DNA from: Prosapia bicincta
Lineage: Eukaryota; Arthropoda; Insecta; Hemiptera; Cercopidae
Length of the DNA: 64,000 nucleotides
Direction of reading: 5' to 3'
Assembly: GCA_036971475.1 (NCBI GenBank)
Contig: JBAIZL010000008.1
Location: 26,969,982-27,033,981, forward strand
The notes beneath the pieces are model-generated. The model saw only the letters and a list, made by a program, of their open reading frames with translations, had not been told where the DNA came from and made no database searches. Shown here piece after piece: positions 15,419 to 27,361 of this stretch (the stretch's first letter is position 1; each line of letters opens with the position of its first letter). A program made the translations under genes and the position numbers.

Positions 15419-15655
15419 GTACCAGGGGGAACGTTCTGAAGAATTTCCTCACACACAGATCTGCAAGTTTCAAAATCATTCTCACTTAATTTCAGGGCAA
15501 CCATAATTTTGATTGGGTGCATATTAAGCTCTGTATGGAGAATACTTCTTACACTTCTATCGAACAAGTACTCATCGCATTGGGGATTGTTGGACAGACG
15601 CTTTAACACGCACCTCATTTTCCAGCACTGTTGCAGTCCGAGGTCGATCAGTAGA
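15415..15655 (-). pseudogene. Mariner/Tc1-like transposase fragment, frameshifted
   Basis: Reading right to left, one frame gives the linker typical of the helix-turn-helix region of mariner-like transposases (STDRPRTATVLENEVRVKAS, then VQQSPMR and a stop). After a frameshift comes a second block with RSVRSILHTELNMHPIKIMV and LSENDFETCRSVCEEILQNV. The pattern RSVxxILHxxLxxHPxKIxxxxxLxxxDxxxxxxxCExIL matches the middle of insect mariner-like transposases. The catalytic DDE/D part is missing. The fragment starts where satellite similarity stops, so it marks the array boundary. It is clearly dead: short, with a stop and a shifted frame. Confidence 0.7.
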
Positions 15656-15949
15656 GTTTCTTTTTAGTGCTGACCCTGTTTGTCAAAAGTTTGACACCCA
15701 CAGTTGAATAGTTTTCCTATCATGTCGGCCAAGTTCGAATCAAATACAAGCGCTCGCTGAGTATCAAACACAGAACCACCGTTACTAATAAACTTCTACA
15801 AAAACCGCATGATGCTCACCAAGTCATCATGATGCACACTAAAAATGGCAAGAACACAGCTTTCAAACAACACACACACCATATCATGCTACCACTACGA
15901 CTAAAACAACAATTTCTTCAAATACGGGAGGTTTATTCCTGGACACTGT
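15656..15949. other. Intergenic, no gene seen
   Basis: Slightly less AT-rich than its surroundings. It may hold more decayed mariner sequence, but I could not extend the transposase frame. No recognisable coding or RNA feature. Confidence 0.4.
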
Positions 15950-16016
15950 ATAAAAATAAATGGTCTCAGGGGGAGCTTGACCCCCAAGCCAATTAATTTT
16001 AGCAGAAAAATATTAA

Positions 16017-16017
<1 letters not shown>

Positions 16018-16075
<58 letters not shown>
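16018..16075. repeat. (TA)n microsatellite
   Basis: Uninterrupted TA run next to an inverted partial copy of the interspersed repeat cluster. Confidence 0.97.
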
Positions 16076-16078
<3 letters not shown>

Positions 16079-17867
16079 TGTATGCACCTTATGCATTATT
16101 AAACCACTGATCTGATAGCCATGAAATTTTGGGGAATCACACACATTATAATAGCTTAAATTTGTCAACAGATTAAAGATGAACTTAACAAACGTTTTTG
16201 TATTTAACTGCAATTTCGTCACTATACAAACAGTGTTTGTAAATATCCATTATCTCTTATATTTTGTCACTTTAACTTTGGCATTATTATGTTAACTCAC
16301 ATGATTTGAGTTGCAACTTACTAGAATTACTGTTATTTTATTTAACAAGAAAAGTTTTACATTAATACAGCTGATCGCAATAGCTGCAGCTGTTCTAGCA
16401 CAAAACTAAACTATAAGAAGTCTCCAATTCAGTTACCAAGAATAACTGTGTAGTGATTCCGAAACATTTCTAGAATTTGAACTAATTTTTATTACATATA
16501 TTTTTATGATGTTTAAAAGAATCCAAAAAAATGTATATTTGGTAAAGACATGGACTTTAGGTCTTAATATAGGTCTAATTTATTTTTAATTAGCTGACCC
16601 AGCGAACTTTGTACCGCCTAAAAGTAAATGAATGGTGTGTTAACATTAGCTGAACTTAATTCAGTATTTTATTAACATAATAATAGCTGAACTTATAATA
16701 GTAGATCGAGAAAAGTGTGACAATAACAGTTCTTAATCAAATGTTATTGAAGTGCACTCGGATATATAATATTTTTGGTTATTCTCTGGTGCGTACACAC
16801 AAAACCGGAAGGTTTTCAGACGCGTGAGCATGCCACGTAAAGCTGTTAATGTGAGAAGCATGGATTTCAAAATTAAGACCAATTATATTAAATTTTTTAA
16901 AGTGTTGCTTTGGAATGAATTCAATATTATAACTTAGGATAAGATAGAAAATCATATTTCATCCCCTTTTGGTATTTAAAAAATACATGTTGAATAGAAT
17001 TCTTAAGTCGTCAGGAAGCTGTTTTGATAAAAACCTAGTGCCGTTTTATAGGTTAATATTTGTCTGGTAAAATTAATTGGTGGGGGGATCATGTGCCCCA
17101 TGTACCCCTCAAGCTGCACAATTGACACTTAATATGCCAGAAACCTTCCCAGGAATGCACTTAACAATTCCCCAAAGTTTCATGCAATCGGATCAGTGGT
17201 TTAATAATGCATAAGGCTCATACATACACACAAACAAACTTTCATTTATATATCTATATAGGAGATAAAGATAACGTTATTTTATAGGTTAAACCCCTAT
17301 TTTTCTATTGGCTATAGATAGATAGCGCTGTTTTATTGGTTAATATTTTTCTGCTAAAAATAATTGTCTGGGGGGGTCACATGTCCCCTGAGACCATTCA
17401 CTCTTATATATATAGATAGCATTGTTTTATAGGTTAATACTTTTCTGCTAAATTTAATTGGTTTAGGGGTCACATGACCCCTGGCTATGCCCTTGAGACT
17501 TACTATGCCAGAAACCTTCCCAGGAATGTACTCAACAATTCCCCAAAGTTTCATGGCCTATCAGTGGTTTGATAATGCATGAGTTGCATACATACAAACA
17601 TTCATTTTAATATAAGATAATATTTTTCTGCTAACATTAATTGATTTGGGGGGGTCAAGTGCCCCCTGAGAAAATACATTTTTGTTTATATAGATAGCTC
17701 AGCTCCGTTTTATAGGTTAATATTTTTCTGATAAAATTAATTGGTTTAGGGGTGTCATGTGCAGGGGGGCTATTCCCTTGAGCTTACTATGCCAGAAACC
17801 TTCCCAGGAATGTACTCAACAATTTCCTATAGTTGCTTGATGTAAAGGTTATGGATTTCACTGATTA

Positions 17868-18045
17868 AACTATAATTCAAAGGTAATTAACTAGGTGAAT
17901 ACATAATGGCTTACTTGCTGACGCGTTTCAAAACAATCGTTCCTTTTATGTAGAGGGTTAGCTTCGTAAAAGGAACAAATGTTTTGAAACGCGTCAGCAA
18001 GTAAGCCATTATGTATTCACTTAGTTAAGTGCCTTTTAATTATAA
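17868..18045. repeat. Foldback inverted repeat, arms about 80 bp
   Basis: The left arm contains ACATAATGGCTTACTTGCTG and ACGCGTTTCAAAACA; the right arm holds the reverse complement (TGTTTTGAAACGCGTCAGCA, AGTAAGCCATTATGT). A loop of roughly ten bases (AGGGTTAGCTT) joins them. Core arms are almost perfect and the outer 20 bp diverge. The foldback splits a copy of the surrounding interspersed repeat: the phrase AATTTCCTA-AGT appears on both sides. This suggests a foldback element or MITE inserted there. Confidence 0.8.
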
Positions 18046-18125
18046 TTTCCTAAAGTTTCATGGCAATCGGATGAGTGGTTTATTAATGCATAAGGCACAT
18101 ACAAACATTCATATTTATATAGAGA

Positions 18126-19598
18126 GATATTGATTCGAGCATGGCCGGTTCCAGTGCATTGCGTTCAAACCATAATCTGTATGGAATCGTCTTAATTTAG
18201 TAGAATTAGTGACAGGTTTATGTAGAATTATATTTAAATATAATATTAATGTTCTTTTTTATGCAGGACTATTTATTTAAATTATGATTGAAAGTGGTTA
18301 GCGGATAAAAAAGGTATACCATTAGAGTCTCTGGTATATCTGTAATCTGTAAACTTTCTGAAATTATTTTGTATATAAGTAAATGGTTATTAGTTTAATT
18401 AAACTAATTTCCATTTGCTGTCAATGTTTTTGCATTATTTAGATATCTAATCGTTTCCAAGATTATTACCAGTCATATGATATGGTATAAACACATTAAA
18501 TTTAGTGCAGACAAAAAAAGGGTTATGTTTAGTCTTTTCAAATATTTTTTTATAATATTTTGCACATTTTGAAAATCGCTTAGATTCCCATTTTGTGAAT
18601 TGAAGTAGTGAAAGTGAAACCATGGAAACAATATTATGAATTTTCTAATTGTTATACCTTTTATTTATTTATTTAACTAACTTCCTAGAATTTAGTTTAC
18701 TGGTTAAACAAGTAACTTATCGATAAATATATAGATTTAATGTTTTAGTGAAGTTCCATAAATAACCTTTTTTTATCATGCTGTAAAATAATAAAACTAA
18801 ATAATTTCGAAGATGGAGATAATTTAAATTGTTTTATTAAAAAAGTTTCTCTAATAAAATAAAGTTAAAGTAAATTCTCGGAAGTTATTTAAAATGTTTT
18901 AAGGCTTTCGAATTTTATAGTTAGAATAAAAAGGAGTGGATTTATTGTTACTATTGGGAAAGGTTTGGCAATACTCACAAGACATAATAAAACTACAAAG
19001 GACTTACTACATTTAAAATCATTTTAAGACCATGAACCTTAAAGTAGGTCAAGGACCTACCTCGATCAAAAGTAGGTTAAATAGAAAAGTATATGTATAT
19101 ATTTTATGGTTTTTAAAGATTAAACGTAAAATTGTGTTTGCTATTATCTTTATATGAAAAAAAACTAAATGATAATTTCCTATTAATTCTTCAGCTACTT
19201 ATATTTTTAACTACAACTCATCTCATTGCTTAGAGCCACACCCGTGCATTTCTGTGTTCCTGCAATGACTGCATTAGACTTAGAATTCTCAAAAACCGCC
19301 CAGTGATTATTTATTAGCAATTTCTTGGTTTCTGGTTTTACCTCAATTCAACCCTTTGCTACCCCCATAGAGTCAAACCTTTCCATACCCGGTCTTAAGA
19401 AAAAGTTACTTCCTTGTTTGCTGGATTCCCTGGAAATTCCTCAAATCGATTGCGAGTTCTTCCTGCATTCACCAGCCACAACATTTCGACATCTATTTTC
19501 TGAGTCTCCTCAACTTACTATTTAATTTTTTAAAATTAAGTACGTAATAAACAGCAGATTATAAATGGAGGCAAGAATGTGCTACCCTCATGCGTTGA
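18126..19598. other. Intergenic, AT-rich, no gene recognised
   Basis: Mostly low-complexity AT sequence. A 66-codon open stretch at 19,325-19,525 on the plus strand lies in a locally GC-richer patch, but matches nothing I recognise and has no clear splice context. Confidence 0.4.
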
Positions 19599-19754
19599 CA
19601 ATCAAACCATTCACCACTACTTGAGGCAATTACCGGCTGGTGTAGGCAGTTCAAACATCGTGATATGGTCTATCCGAAGCTGATTAGCCTCTACAAGTCT
19701 GGCCTTGACACAATCCCGGAAGAAGGCCAGGGCTTTGTGGAACAAAGTTGTTTT
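19599..19754 (+). other. Candidate exon of unknown transcript (exon 1)
   Basis: A 52-codon open stretch (containing LEAITGWCRQFKHRD and SGLDTIPEEGQGF) ends at a consensus splice donor, GTAAGT at 19,755. A stop lies just upstream at 19,596-19,598, so either an acceptor lies within this stretch or the exon is untranslated here. Composition is clearly less AT-rich than the flanks. I do not recognise the product. It would end in phase 0, which does not join in an open frame to the next candidate exon. A decayed gene or a spliced non-coding RNA is therefore possible. Confidence 0.3.
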
Positions 19755-21216
19755 GTAAGTAAAGCCTCAGCGTTCCATTTTTATGATCTATATATGGAAG
19801 TGAAATTTTCTATTTAAGGCCATTTTAAATGACATCTTAAAGATTCAATATTAAAATTTATTTTGTATAAATATAATTCTATTTATTTGAAAATACTATC
19901 TCTTTAACTATTTATAATGTGTACTAGTGTTCCAGTAAATTATTATGTATTTAAACTCTCTCAAAGAAAGTTGCAAAGTACAAATAATTATTGGCATGGT
20001 AAATTTTACAAAGTGTGCGTAGAAACATCAATCTTTCATAGATCATATGTTCTTCTATCCTTTCTTCTTCCGTTATTTATAAAATTCTTGGCCAACCCTT
20101 TTCATTTTCAGTGTACAAACATTTTTTCTTAGCTAAACCTACAGTAGGTTGCTAGTAACGTCTTTGAGATCCATCAAAGTGACTCTAATTAACTTGATAA
20201 TATTTTGTTGAATAATAGAATGGTTCCCTCAATCTTCTAAACACAGAATACAATGCTACTAAATCCAGCCCATTGGTATTTGATGTTTATATTTTCAACA
20301 TGGAAACATTTACGCTTGTTACATTATTAAAAGCATAGAGTTCTTGTCACTCTTTAGCGTGTGTTGTTGAAAAATATTTATTCAGAACAGTATTTATTCC
20401 TTTTACAGTACTTAGTTGATATTCTTTCCATGTGTTCTTTGCATTTAGGTTTTGAATGAAATCAAAGATATCAATAACCAATTTTGGCTCTTTAAATTTC
20501 ATATTTATCTAGCTATTTTATTGTGTCAGTTTATTCAAATGCATAAAATATTTTATAAGTTTTATATGGAATTTTAGAAATTTAATAATATAAATTTATG
20601 TTTTTATATAATCAACTGTATGGCTTCGCATTCTGAGTCGTAGTTCAGTGGATGGTATGTATAAATTAATGTCTCAATCTAAGCAACATATTTTTGTGTT
20701 TAGACACCATCTTGCTTTAAAAACTCTGTAAAGATAAGAGTATTGGGGATAATCATATATGGAGACAGTCTAACCTCCTTTAAAGGAAGAATAACTAATT
20801 ACCTTTTCTGTGAATGTATCTGTGTGTGTGTGCATGCATGTGAGAAAAATATATTGGCTTCTATAGTTTTAATAAAAAAAGTTTTTACCGTTTTATTCTA
20901 AATGAACCATTTTTATTTTAAGCGGATAAAAATCAAGTAAAAAATTTAAATTATAATTTACTACAGTTAGTATTTTTTTCTTTCGTTATGACAGATTGTT
21001 GGATGTAAGGAGACAAAAATATCATGTAAGCATTGTGCACAATTTAAAATTTCTTACAAATTATTTGTTGATACAAAAAAATGTGGAATTACACCTATAT
21101 TATTATTTATTTAATGTAATTCTAATAAGTATATTTAAAGTAAATTAGATTTTGATCAAACAATTTTATTTTGTTTTTAATGCTATACAATAATCAAGCA
21201 ACTATTTTGTTTTTAG

Positions 21217-21311
21217 TTTCTGGAGTGAGAGTCTACAACCCAGCTACGGTGTTCTTATCCTCAGCCCAATCTCGTCAAAATTGTCACCAGAGAACACTAG
21301 GGTCACTCCGG
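21217..21311 (+). other. Candidate exon of unknown transcript (exon 2)
   Basis: A 95-nt block lies between a good acceptor (TTTTGTTTTTAG) and a consensus donor (GTAAGT at 21,312). Two frames are open. One (starting SGVRVYNPATVFLSS) ends in phase 0 and continues openly into the next candidate exon. The splice signals are strong for this AT-rich background. Function unknown. Confidence 0.35.
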
Positions 21312-21578
21312 GTAAGTTGATTGCCTTAGCTAATTAATTTGAAAATAACATTACAAGATCATTAAAATTATATTTTTGTTTCATATAAAGAATTACACAA
21401 AAACTGTAAAACTATTCAACTACTACTACTTAGTTACTAATATTTGGTCACTTTTAAATTTAAAATTAGTCCATTCTTTTATATAAGTATCACTTTAATA
21501 CAAATACACTATATCAAAACTCTGCTATTGTAAACAGACATCCACTGTGTGATTATTAGATATGTCTTTATGTTCTAG

Positions 21579-21990
21579 CCCACTGAACGCCATTCTAAAT
21601 TATTCTTGCTGCATTCTACAAGATCATTCGACACCGCAGTTCCAAATTCTACTTGCTTCTACCACCGGCCTAGTTTTGGCAAACTTCAAAATTAATGGGG
21701 CGCAGGCCCACCATGTCCTACACGTACACCCCGAAACCGCTCGGCTGGCCATATGGTAGAGAGCAACAGAGAAAGAAGAAAACAACAGATGATAGGGAAA
21801 TCAGTCAGTGCAATCAAATACCAGAAGTACAACACCTTGTCTTTGTTTCATATGCCAAAGAGCAAGGAATAAGAAAGATTTGATCTTGAAAAGAAAGAAA
21901 TGCGAAAACTTGGCTTGTCCTAATCACCATACTAGAAGATTGTGCTCAATAAATATGTTTAGTTCAAATAAAATGTCTTTTACTACATAT
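21579..21990 (+). other. Candidate terminal exon of unknown transcript (exon 3)
   Basis: Begins after the acceptor TTATGTTCTAG. Read in phase with candidate exon 2 it gives PTERHSKLFLLHS and then about 25 more residues to a stop, so exons 2-3 would encode about 69 residues. Another frame downstream is open for 62 codons and basic (KPLGWPYGREQQRKKK). Poly(A) signals AATAAA occur near 21,948 and 21,969. The three blocks look like a spliced plus-strand transcript, but coding capacity is unconvincing. Confidence 0.3.
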
Positions 21991-23032
21991 ATCTCTACCA
22001 AACATTCATTTACAAATGTAAGTTATGCAAACAGTATTCTAACATATTCTAAAACTAAGAAATATAGCTCAACAATTCAAACTTTTATTTTTTTTACTAA
22101 TATGTGTAATTTCTAATGTTACTGTTATGTAAATGAAAATTAATTATATAGATTGTCCCCTAGGTCATATTATTAACCTATATTTATAAAACAGTTAAAA
22201 ACTTTACAAATTCATAAACCAATGCATAATATATCTAAAACAAACAATATGGTACAATTAAACCAGTAGTGTTACAGAAAGCAATGTGACCAACGAAGTG
22301 TTAAGAGCTATATTTCGTTTTAATGGAGGTAAGGAAAAATAGATACATCATAAAAACTAACTTTCCATTTTGTTTTGAAGTCAAATGTGCTTTTATTTAA
22401 TTGAAATATAACATGATTTTTATAGTCAATTCAATTTATTTTGTCAACAGTATTTACACCAAATGTGAATTACTTCAATACTGATACATACTTGTTTTTG
22501 TTATAATGTTTTACAAATTGCAAACAAATTCTCCAAGTTGTTTCACTTAATAAAATACTTAATTTAGGAGTTCAAATACATTCATACAAAGTGTTTAAAC
22601 ATTTTTTTTATTTCTGTAATTAAAAAATTTTACTACACAGGATTGTACAAAATGCCTAGAATTTTATTTTAATTATAATTGTAATGTACAGAACTTAAGA
22701 GTCAAATGTAAAACCACATAAGAATTGTTCCCATTTGTATAATCATTATTTAACTGTAATAATATTCATTCAATAGTGAAAAGTAATTTTAAATATAAAC
22801 TTTAAACTCATTAAACTTATATAATGTTTAATAAACCTGAGAGTAATAAAACCTCTCAGTTACAATAACAAAGCTATTATTTATTGTCAATATAATCTGA
22901 GTTTATAGAGAGATAACTGTAACAAATACATCTTTTAGGTATGTGAAGGTAAGGAGTATTACAACTAAGAATATAAATCATATTACGAATAATATATTAT
23001 ATTAACATAATACATACTATTATATTAAGAAG

Positions 23033-23037
<5 letters not shown>
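21991..23037. other. Intergenic, AT-rich, nothing recognised
   Basis: Low-complexity AT sequence ending in the (TA)n that borders the next foldback. Confidence 0.5.
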
Positions 23038-23075
<38 letters not shown>

Positions 23076-23315
23076 TTTTTTAGATTTTTTGGACTAGGAG
23101 ACTGACAGACTTACCTTGGTAAGAGTCCACTCTGTAGTCTTGAAATAGAAACACATAAAAGCACTTAAACAATGATATATTTCAACCACACAGTGGTCTT
23201 TGTCAATCGAAGAGAAAACACAAAAAGAAATATGAGAGAATGAAATAAAATAAATATAAGTTGTAATCACAGATTGTGTAGAGTAGAAATCAGATGTCAC
23301 AGATGCACAGATTAA

Positions 23316-23405
<90 letters not shown>

Positions 23406-23640
23406 ATCTGTGATTACAACTTATATTTATTTTATTTCATTCTCTCATATTTCTTTTTGTGTTTTCTCTTCGATTGACAAAGACCACTGTGTGGTTGAAA
23501 TATATCATTGTTTAAGTGCTTTTATGTGTTTCTATTTCAAGACTACAGTGTGGACTCGTACCAAGGTAAGTCTGTCAGTCTCCTAGTCCAAAAAATCTAA
23601 ATAATCTTTACCAACCAAAACTAACCTAAATATATATATA
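23038..23640. mobile_element. Penelope-like terminal sequences as a foldback with (TA)n at its centre and edges
   Basis: Left arm about 23,074-23,318, (TA)n centre 23,319-23,402, right arm about 23,403-23,630. Each arm holds the block GGACTAGGAGACTGACAGAC and the hairpin TTGACAA-A-GACCAC-TGT-GTGGTT-GAAA (right arm 23,474-23,500). A third copy of the arm lies at 51,616-51,845, and related ends at 26,290-26,521 and 49,840-49,995; all run into (TA)n. Penelope-like elements are known for inverted, truncated terminal repeats with hammerhead motifs, so I assign these to that class. No protein domain is present here, so the assignment is by architecture. Confidence 0.6.
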
Positions 23641-23824
23641 TATTTATATCCCAAGCCATATATGGGCTTGAAGCCATGTGTGAATCAGTTCTCTAACATC
23701 TTCCACCCCCCCTTTTTTACATTTAACAAATCTTTATTTAGTATGGAGGTATACTTTGGCTGCTGTTTTGTTTAAAACATACCTGTCCGTGGCAAAATTT
23801 ATTAGTGTTCAGTAGTCTACGATT

Positions 23825-24145
23825 TTAGCTAGTAATATGTGACTTGGTTAGTCTAATTGTACACACACCGGTTTTGGATGGCCGATTTTTTACCGGTCGT
23901 CCAAATCTTAGTAGTGAACCATGTATGGGAATGGGACCTGGCACACACGCCGACCGCTGATCGGTACCGGTAAAATGCTGAGCAGCCGGCCAATGCCACT
24001 GCATTGCGACCGTCCCGGCTAAAACCTGTTTCTCAGTGGCGTATATGACTAAATACACAATTGCACACCCGTCGGTTGTTTTCCGACCATTCCACTCCAG
24101 TCAACTGCTCAGTTAAGATCGGTAGTGCTTGCTCAACAAATTGCA
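23825..24145. mobile_element. Probable terminal/5' part of a degenerate PIF/Harbinger element
   Basis: A GC-richer block with phrases such as TTGCACACCCGTCGG and TGTACACACACCGG, rich in short CGG/CCG motifs. Such CACAC-CGTCGG-type sequence is common near the ends of insect PIF/Harbinger elements. It lies directly before the MADF/BESS remnant, with a transposase remnant of that family further right. The open frame on the minus strand here does not look like a protein. Exact ends and target duplication not found. Confidence 0.4.
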
Positions 24146-24720
24146 ATGGATGATATTGATAATGATGTCCTTATTTGAAGACATGATGACAACAATGAAG
24201 ACGAAGATGTTGATGCTCTACCCGAAGGCCCACTATCCCCCAAGAAGACTATCCGTGACAACCCCAATCAGCGAGAACACAAAAGACCCTGTCAGCCTGA
24301 TGAGGTAGAACTGAAATTGATTAAAGCATTGGAAGAACCACCTATAAGTCCACATATATCTTTCATTCAAGGGCTTTTGCCCCATTTAAACAAGTTTAAC
24401 GACAGCGAAGTGCTCGAACTTCAAATGGGTGTATTAAAACTAATTGGAAAAATTAACAACAAAAGAACTAACATAACTCAACAACTCCAACAGCTCCAAA
24501 CCTATTAGCCCCCAAATCGCCAACCAACACATTTAAAAATTCAAAGGACAATAACAATAATTCCCAGGAGGCAGGCTCTCCTAAAGGAAGAGAAAAAAGT
24601 ACAGCACAATATTATCAAGATTTGGGCCGAACATCTTTGCCCATATCTCCAGAAATTCTATCAGCGAGCACCTCCCTAGCTGCATCAGTCTATTCAGACA
24701 CTACATTAGACTTTTCCTAA
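24146..24720 (+). pseudogene. MADF/BESS-type DNA-binding protein remnant (Harbinger accessory ORF)
   Basis: Starts at an ATG opening an acidic stretch (MDDIDNDVLI, stop, RHDDNNEDEDVDALPEGPL), then RPCQPDEVELKLIKALEEPP and a BESS-like motif (SFIQGLLPHLNKFNDSEVLE, LQMGVLKLIGKI). After about 24,480 a frameshift moves the frame to a Ser/Thr/Asn-rich tail (NLLAPKSPTNTF ... SVYSDTTLDFS) ending at 24,720. BESS motifs are protein-interaction modules found with N-terminal MADF domains; such proteins are encoded by PIF/Harbinger elements as the partner of the transposase. The MADF part is absent. At least one stop and one frameshift make this dead. Confidence 0.6.
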
Positions 24721-24884
24721 TTTGTATTTTTTAATGTATTTTTATTTGTAATTGTATTTTTTATTATATTTCTAATTTTAATAATGTCCAATAAAATAAG
24801 GTTAATTTTGAAAAGATAACGAAAGATAACTCGCAAACTCTTGAGTTGTTTAAAGTGATTTTAGCCATTTAAAAAAAAAAGAAA

Positions 24885-25007
24885 AGGTAAGACATTTTTC
24901 AACTTCTCATGGACCTCGTCAAATGATGCAATAGACATTCTGAAGAAGTTGAAAACCTTGCTACCATCACGCCTTAGTTCTTCAAAAAGAGTGTAGAGTG
25001 TTCCCAT
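24885..25007 (-). pseudogene. PIF/Harbinger transposase N-terminal fragment
   Basis: The minus strand reads MGTLYTLFEELRRDG, then SKVFNFFRMSIASFDEV and HEKLKNVLP. The pattern LxxELRxDxxKFFNYFRMSxxxFDELL is characteristic of PIF/Harbinger (DDE_Tnp_4) transposases just before the catalytic domain. Nothing catalytic follows. It converges with the MADF/BESS remnant about 170 bp away, as expected for one element with two ORFs. Confidence 0.65.
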
Positions 25008-25354
25008 CTGTTATCTGCTTTGATTGATTGGATGAATAAAGCAGTTGCGCTTAATCATACAGCGTGTAATACAGCGATACAATAACCACTTAGCAGCAAC
25101 TAGTTTAGGATTCATTAACATTCTCGTGTCACCACAACAGAGCAACTCGACTGATAAAAATCCAGTGAGTGTGCAATTAGACTTAGTCTTTTGTTCTATA
25201 AAGCTACAGTTTATAAATCAAAACCAAGATGCCATGGCAACAATGCTGAAACTTCAAAGTTAATTACCAATATTTTAGTGACATTACATAAGAATGACTT
25301 GATTCTAATGTTAATTTTGGCATTCATATCAAAGTTAATGAACCTTCACCCTTT

Positions 25355-25783
<429 letters not shown>

Positions 25784-25854
<71 letters not shown>

Positions 25855-25941
25855 ATAATGCTTGTATTTGTATTTTGACTTATGATCTTTATTAATACAC
25901 AAGAATACATATTGCGATATATATATATATATATATATATA
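25784..25941. repeat. (TA)n runs between two foldbacks
   Basis: TA runs at 25,784-25,848 and about 25,917-25,941 enclose about 65 bp of AT-rich sequence. They separate foldbacks A and B, which lie head to head. Confidence 0.95.
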
Positions 25942-26199
25942 TTCTTGATATTTAACATTATCCATTGTTTTTCCGTTGCACTGACTTTATGAAGTTAATA
26001 TATTACTGTGTGAGTAATTTTATTCACCATTAAGTGCAATAATTTTACCTTGAGTGATGAGGCACCTTTCGGTCGTTGACCATTGTCGAATCACTCGAGT
26101 GATTCGACAATGGTCAACGACCGAAAGGTGCCTCATCACTCAAGGTAAAATTATTGCACTTAATGGTGGATAAAATTACTCACACAGTAATATATTAAC

Positions 26200-26282
<83 letters not shown>
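25942..26282 (+). mobile_element. PLE-type foldback copy B, 108-bp arms, no spacer, plus (TA)n
   Basis: 25,989-26,204 is an almost perfect palindrome (one mismatch seen) centred between 26,096 and 26,097, with no loop. The left flank TTTTCCGTTGCACTGACTTT is the same as beside copies A, 51,474 and 53,299. The right flank is (TA)n at about 26,203-26,282. Each strand of the palindrome holds a hammerhead-like fold: stem I GAGTGAT/ATCACTC (26,097-26,103 with 26,135-26,141), stem II GGTC/GACC, and GAAA at 26,123-26,126. Confidence 0.7.
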
Positions 26283-26285
<3 letters not shown>

Positions 26286-26289
26286 GTTA

Positions 26290-26521
26290 GTTCTAATAGA
26301 GCTTAAAGCTTATTTAGGAATTTTTGGACTAGATAGGAGACTGATAGATTTATTTAGTGGCAATAGTCTAAAACTGCAATCTCTTGAAAATTAATACATA
26401 AATAATAAATGAAAATAAATATTTCAATAGTGCAATATGTGTTTCTATTTATTTATTTTCAAGAGATTGGAGTTTTGGACTATTGCCACTAGGTAAGTCT
26501 CCTGTCTAGCCCAAAAATTCC
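26290..26521. mobile_element. PLE-type foldback, third subfamily
   Basis: Arms about 26,317-26,410 and 26,430-26,521 share GGACTA...GGAGACTG and CAATCTCTTGAAAA in opposite orientation. The outer block TTAGGTTAGTTCT and the phrase AGGTAAGTCTCCTGTCTAG are relatives of the ends at 23,038-23,640 (AAGGTAAGTCTGTCAGTCTC, AACTAACCTAAA). Flanked on both sides by (TA)n. Confidence 0.6.
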
Positions 26522-26529
26522 TTTATATA

Positions 26530-26840
<311 letters not shown>

Positions 26841-27361
26841 GTTAGAATAAATAAAAATTTAATACACAAGTTTAATAAATGAATAGGTAATAGAACCAAT
26901 TATGATGGTGATGGAGAGAATAGTGTTTGTGTTATTAAATAAGAGTAGAAGTTTTTGTTGAGAACTTAGTGCAGTATATGTTGAAAGTAAGAAGTCCTCA
27001 AATAATATCATTCAGTCCATGGTTAGCTTTTCAGAAGATTAGTTTTGCACTTAAGTCCACCTTAACTAATTAATTATAGAAGCTTAAATTTGTTAATAAA
27101 TGAACATTATCACTATTGATGTAAAAAAATGTAGAGAACTATGACGAAAAGTTAACTAATACACTAATATTAAGAACCCGTATATAAAATTGTTTTCTGA
27201 TGCCATCATTCGAAACTCAGCAACTTTCCGAACAACTCGTGGTGGTTCCTACTTTTCCTCACAATAAACTAGATGAGCCAATGATAAAAAGAGCTGTTAA
27301 AAGCACCACAATAACATCAATACAGATACTGTAAAAAAACAGCAGTCCATTGAAAGATTAT
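26841..27361. other. Intergenic, nothing recognised
   Basis: AT-rich, without open frames or repeats that I could assign. Confidence 0.4.

Larger units (their letters stand above)
15950..18125. repeat. Cluster of degenerate copies of one interspersed repeat
   Basis: The same phrases recur several times: ATAGGTTAATATTTTTCTG, then TTAATTGGTTTGGGGGTCA, ACTATGCCAGAAACCTTCCC, AAAGTTTCATGGCAATCGG and TTTAATAATGCATAAGGC, followed by a CATACAAACATTCAT tail. Copies or parts lie near 17,040-17,230, 17,330-17,590, 17,620-17,850 and 18,050-18,125, with an inverted partial copy at 15,960-16,200 joined to a (TA)n run. Shared order and similar ends point to one non-autonomous element inserted or duplicated repeatedly. 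The 'AAAGTTTCATGGCAATCGGATCAG' style of end is common in insect interspersed repeats, but I cannot assign a class. Confidence 0.65.

Noticed and set aside
23094..23300. 68-codon frame in the PLE arm, also forming the end of the 332-codon Gag fusion
   Set aside because: It overlaps the hairpin and inverted-repeat sequence on the antisense strand and recurs only as part of the repeat; treated as non-coding.
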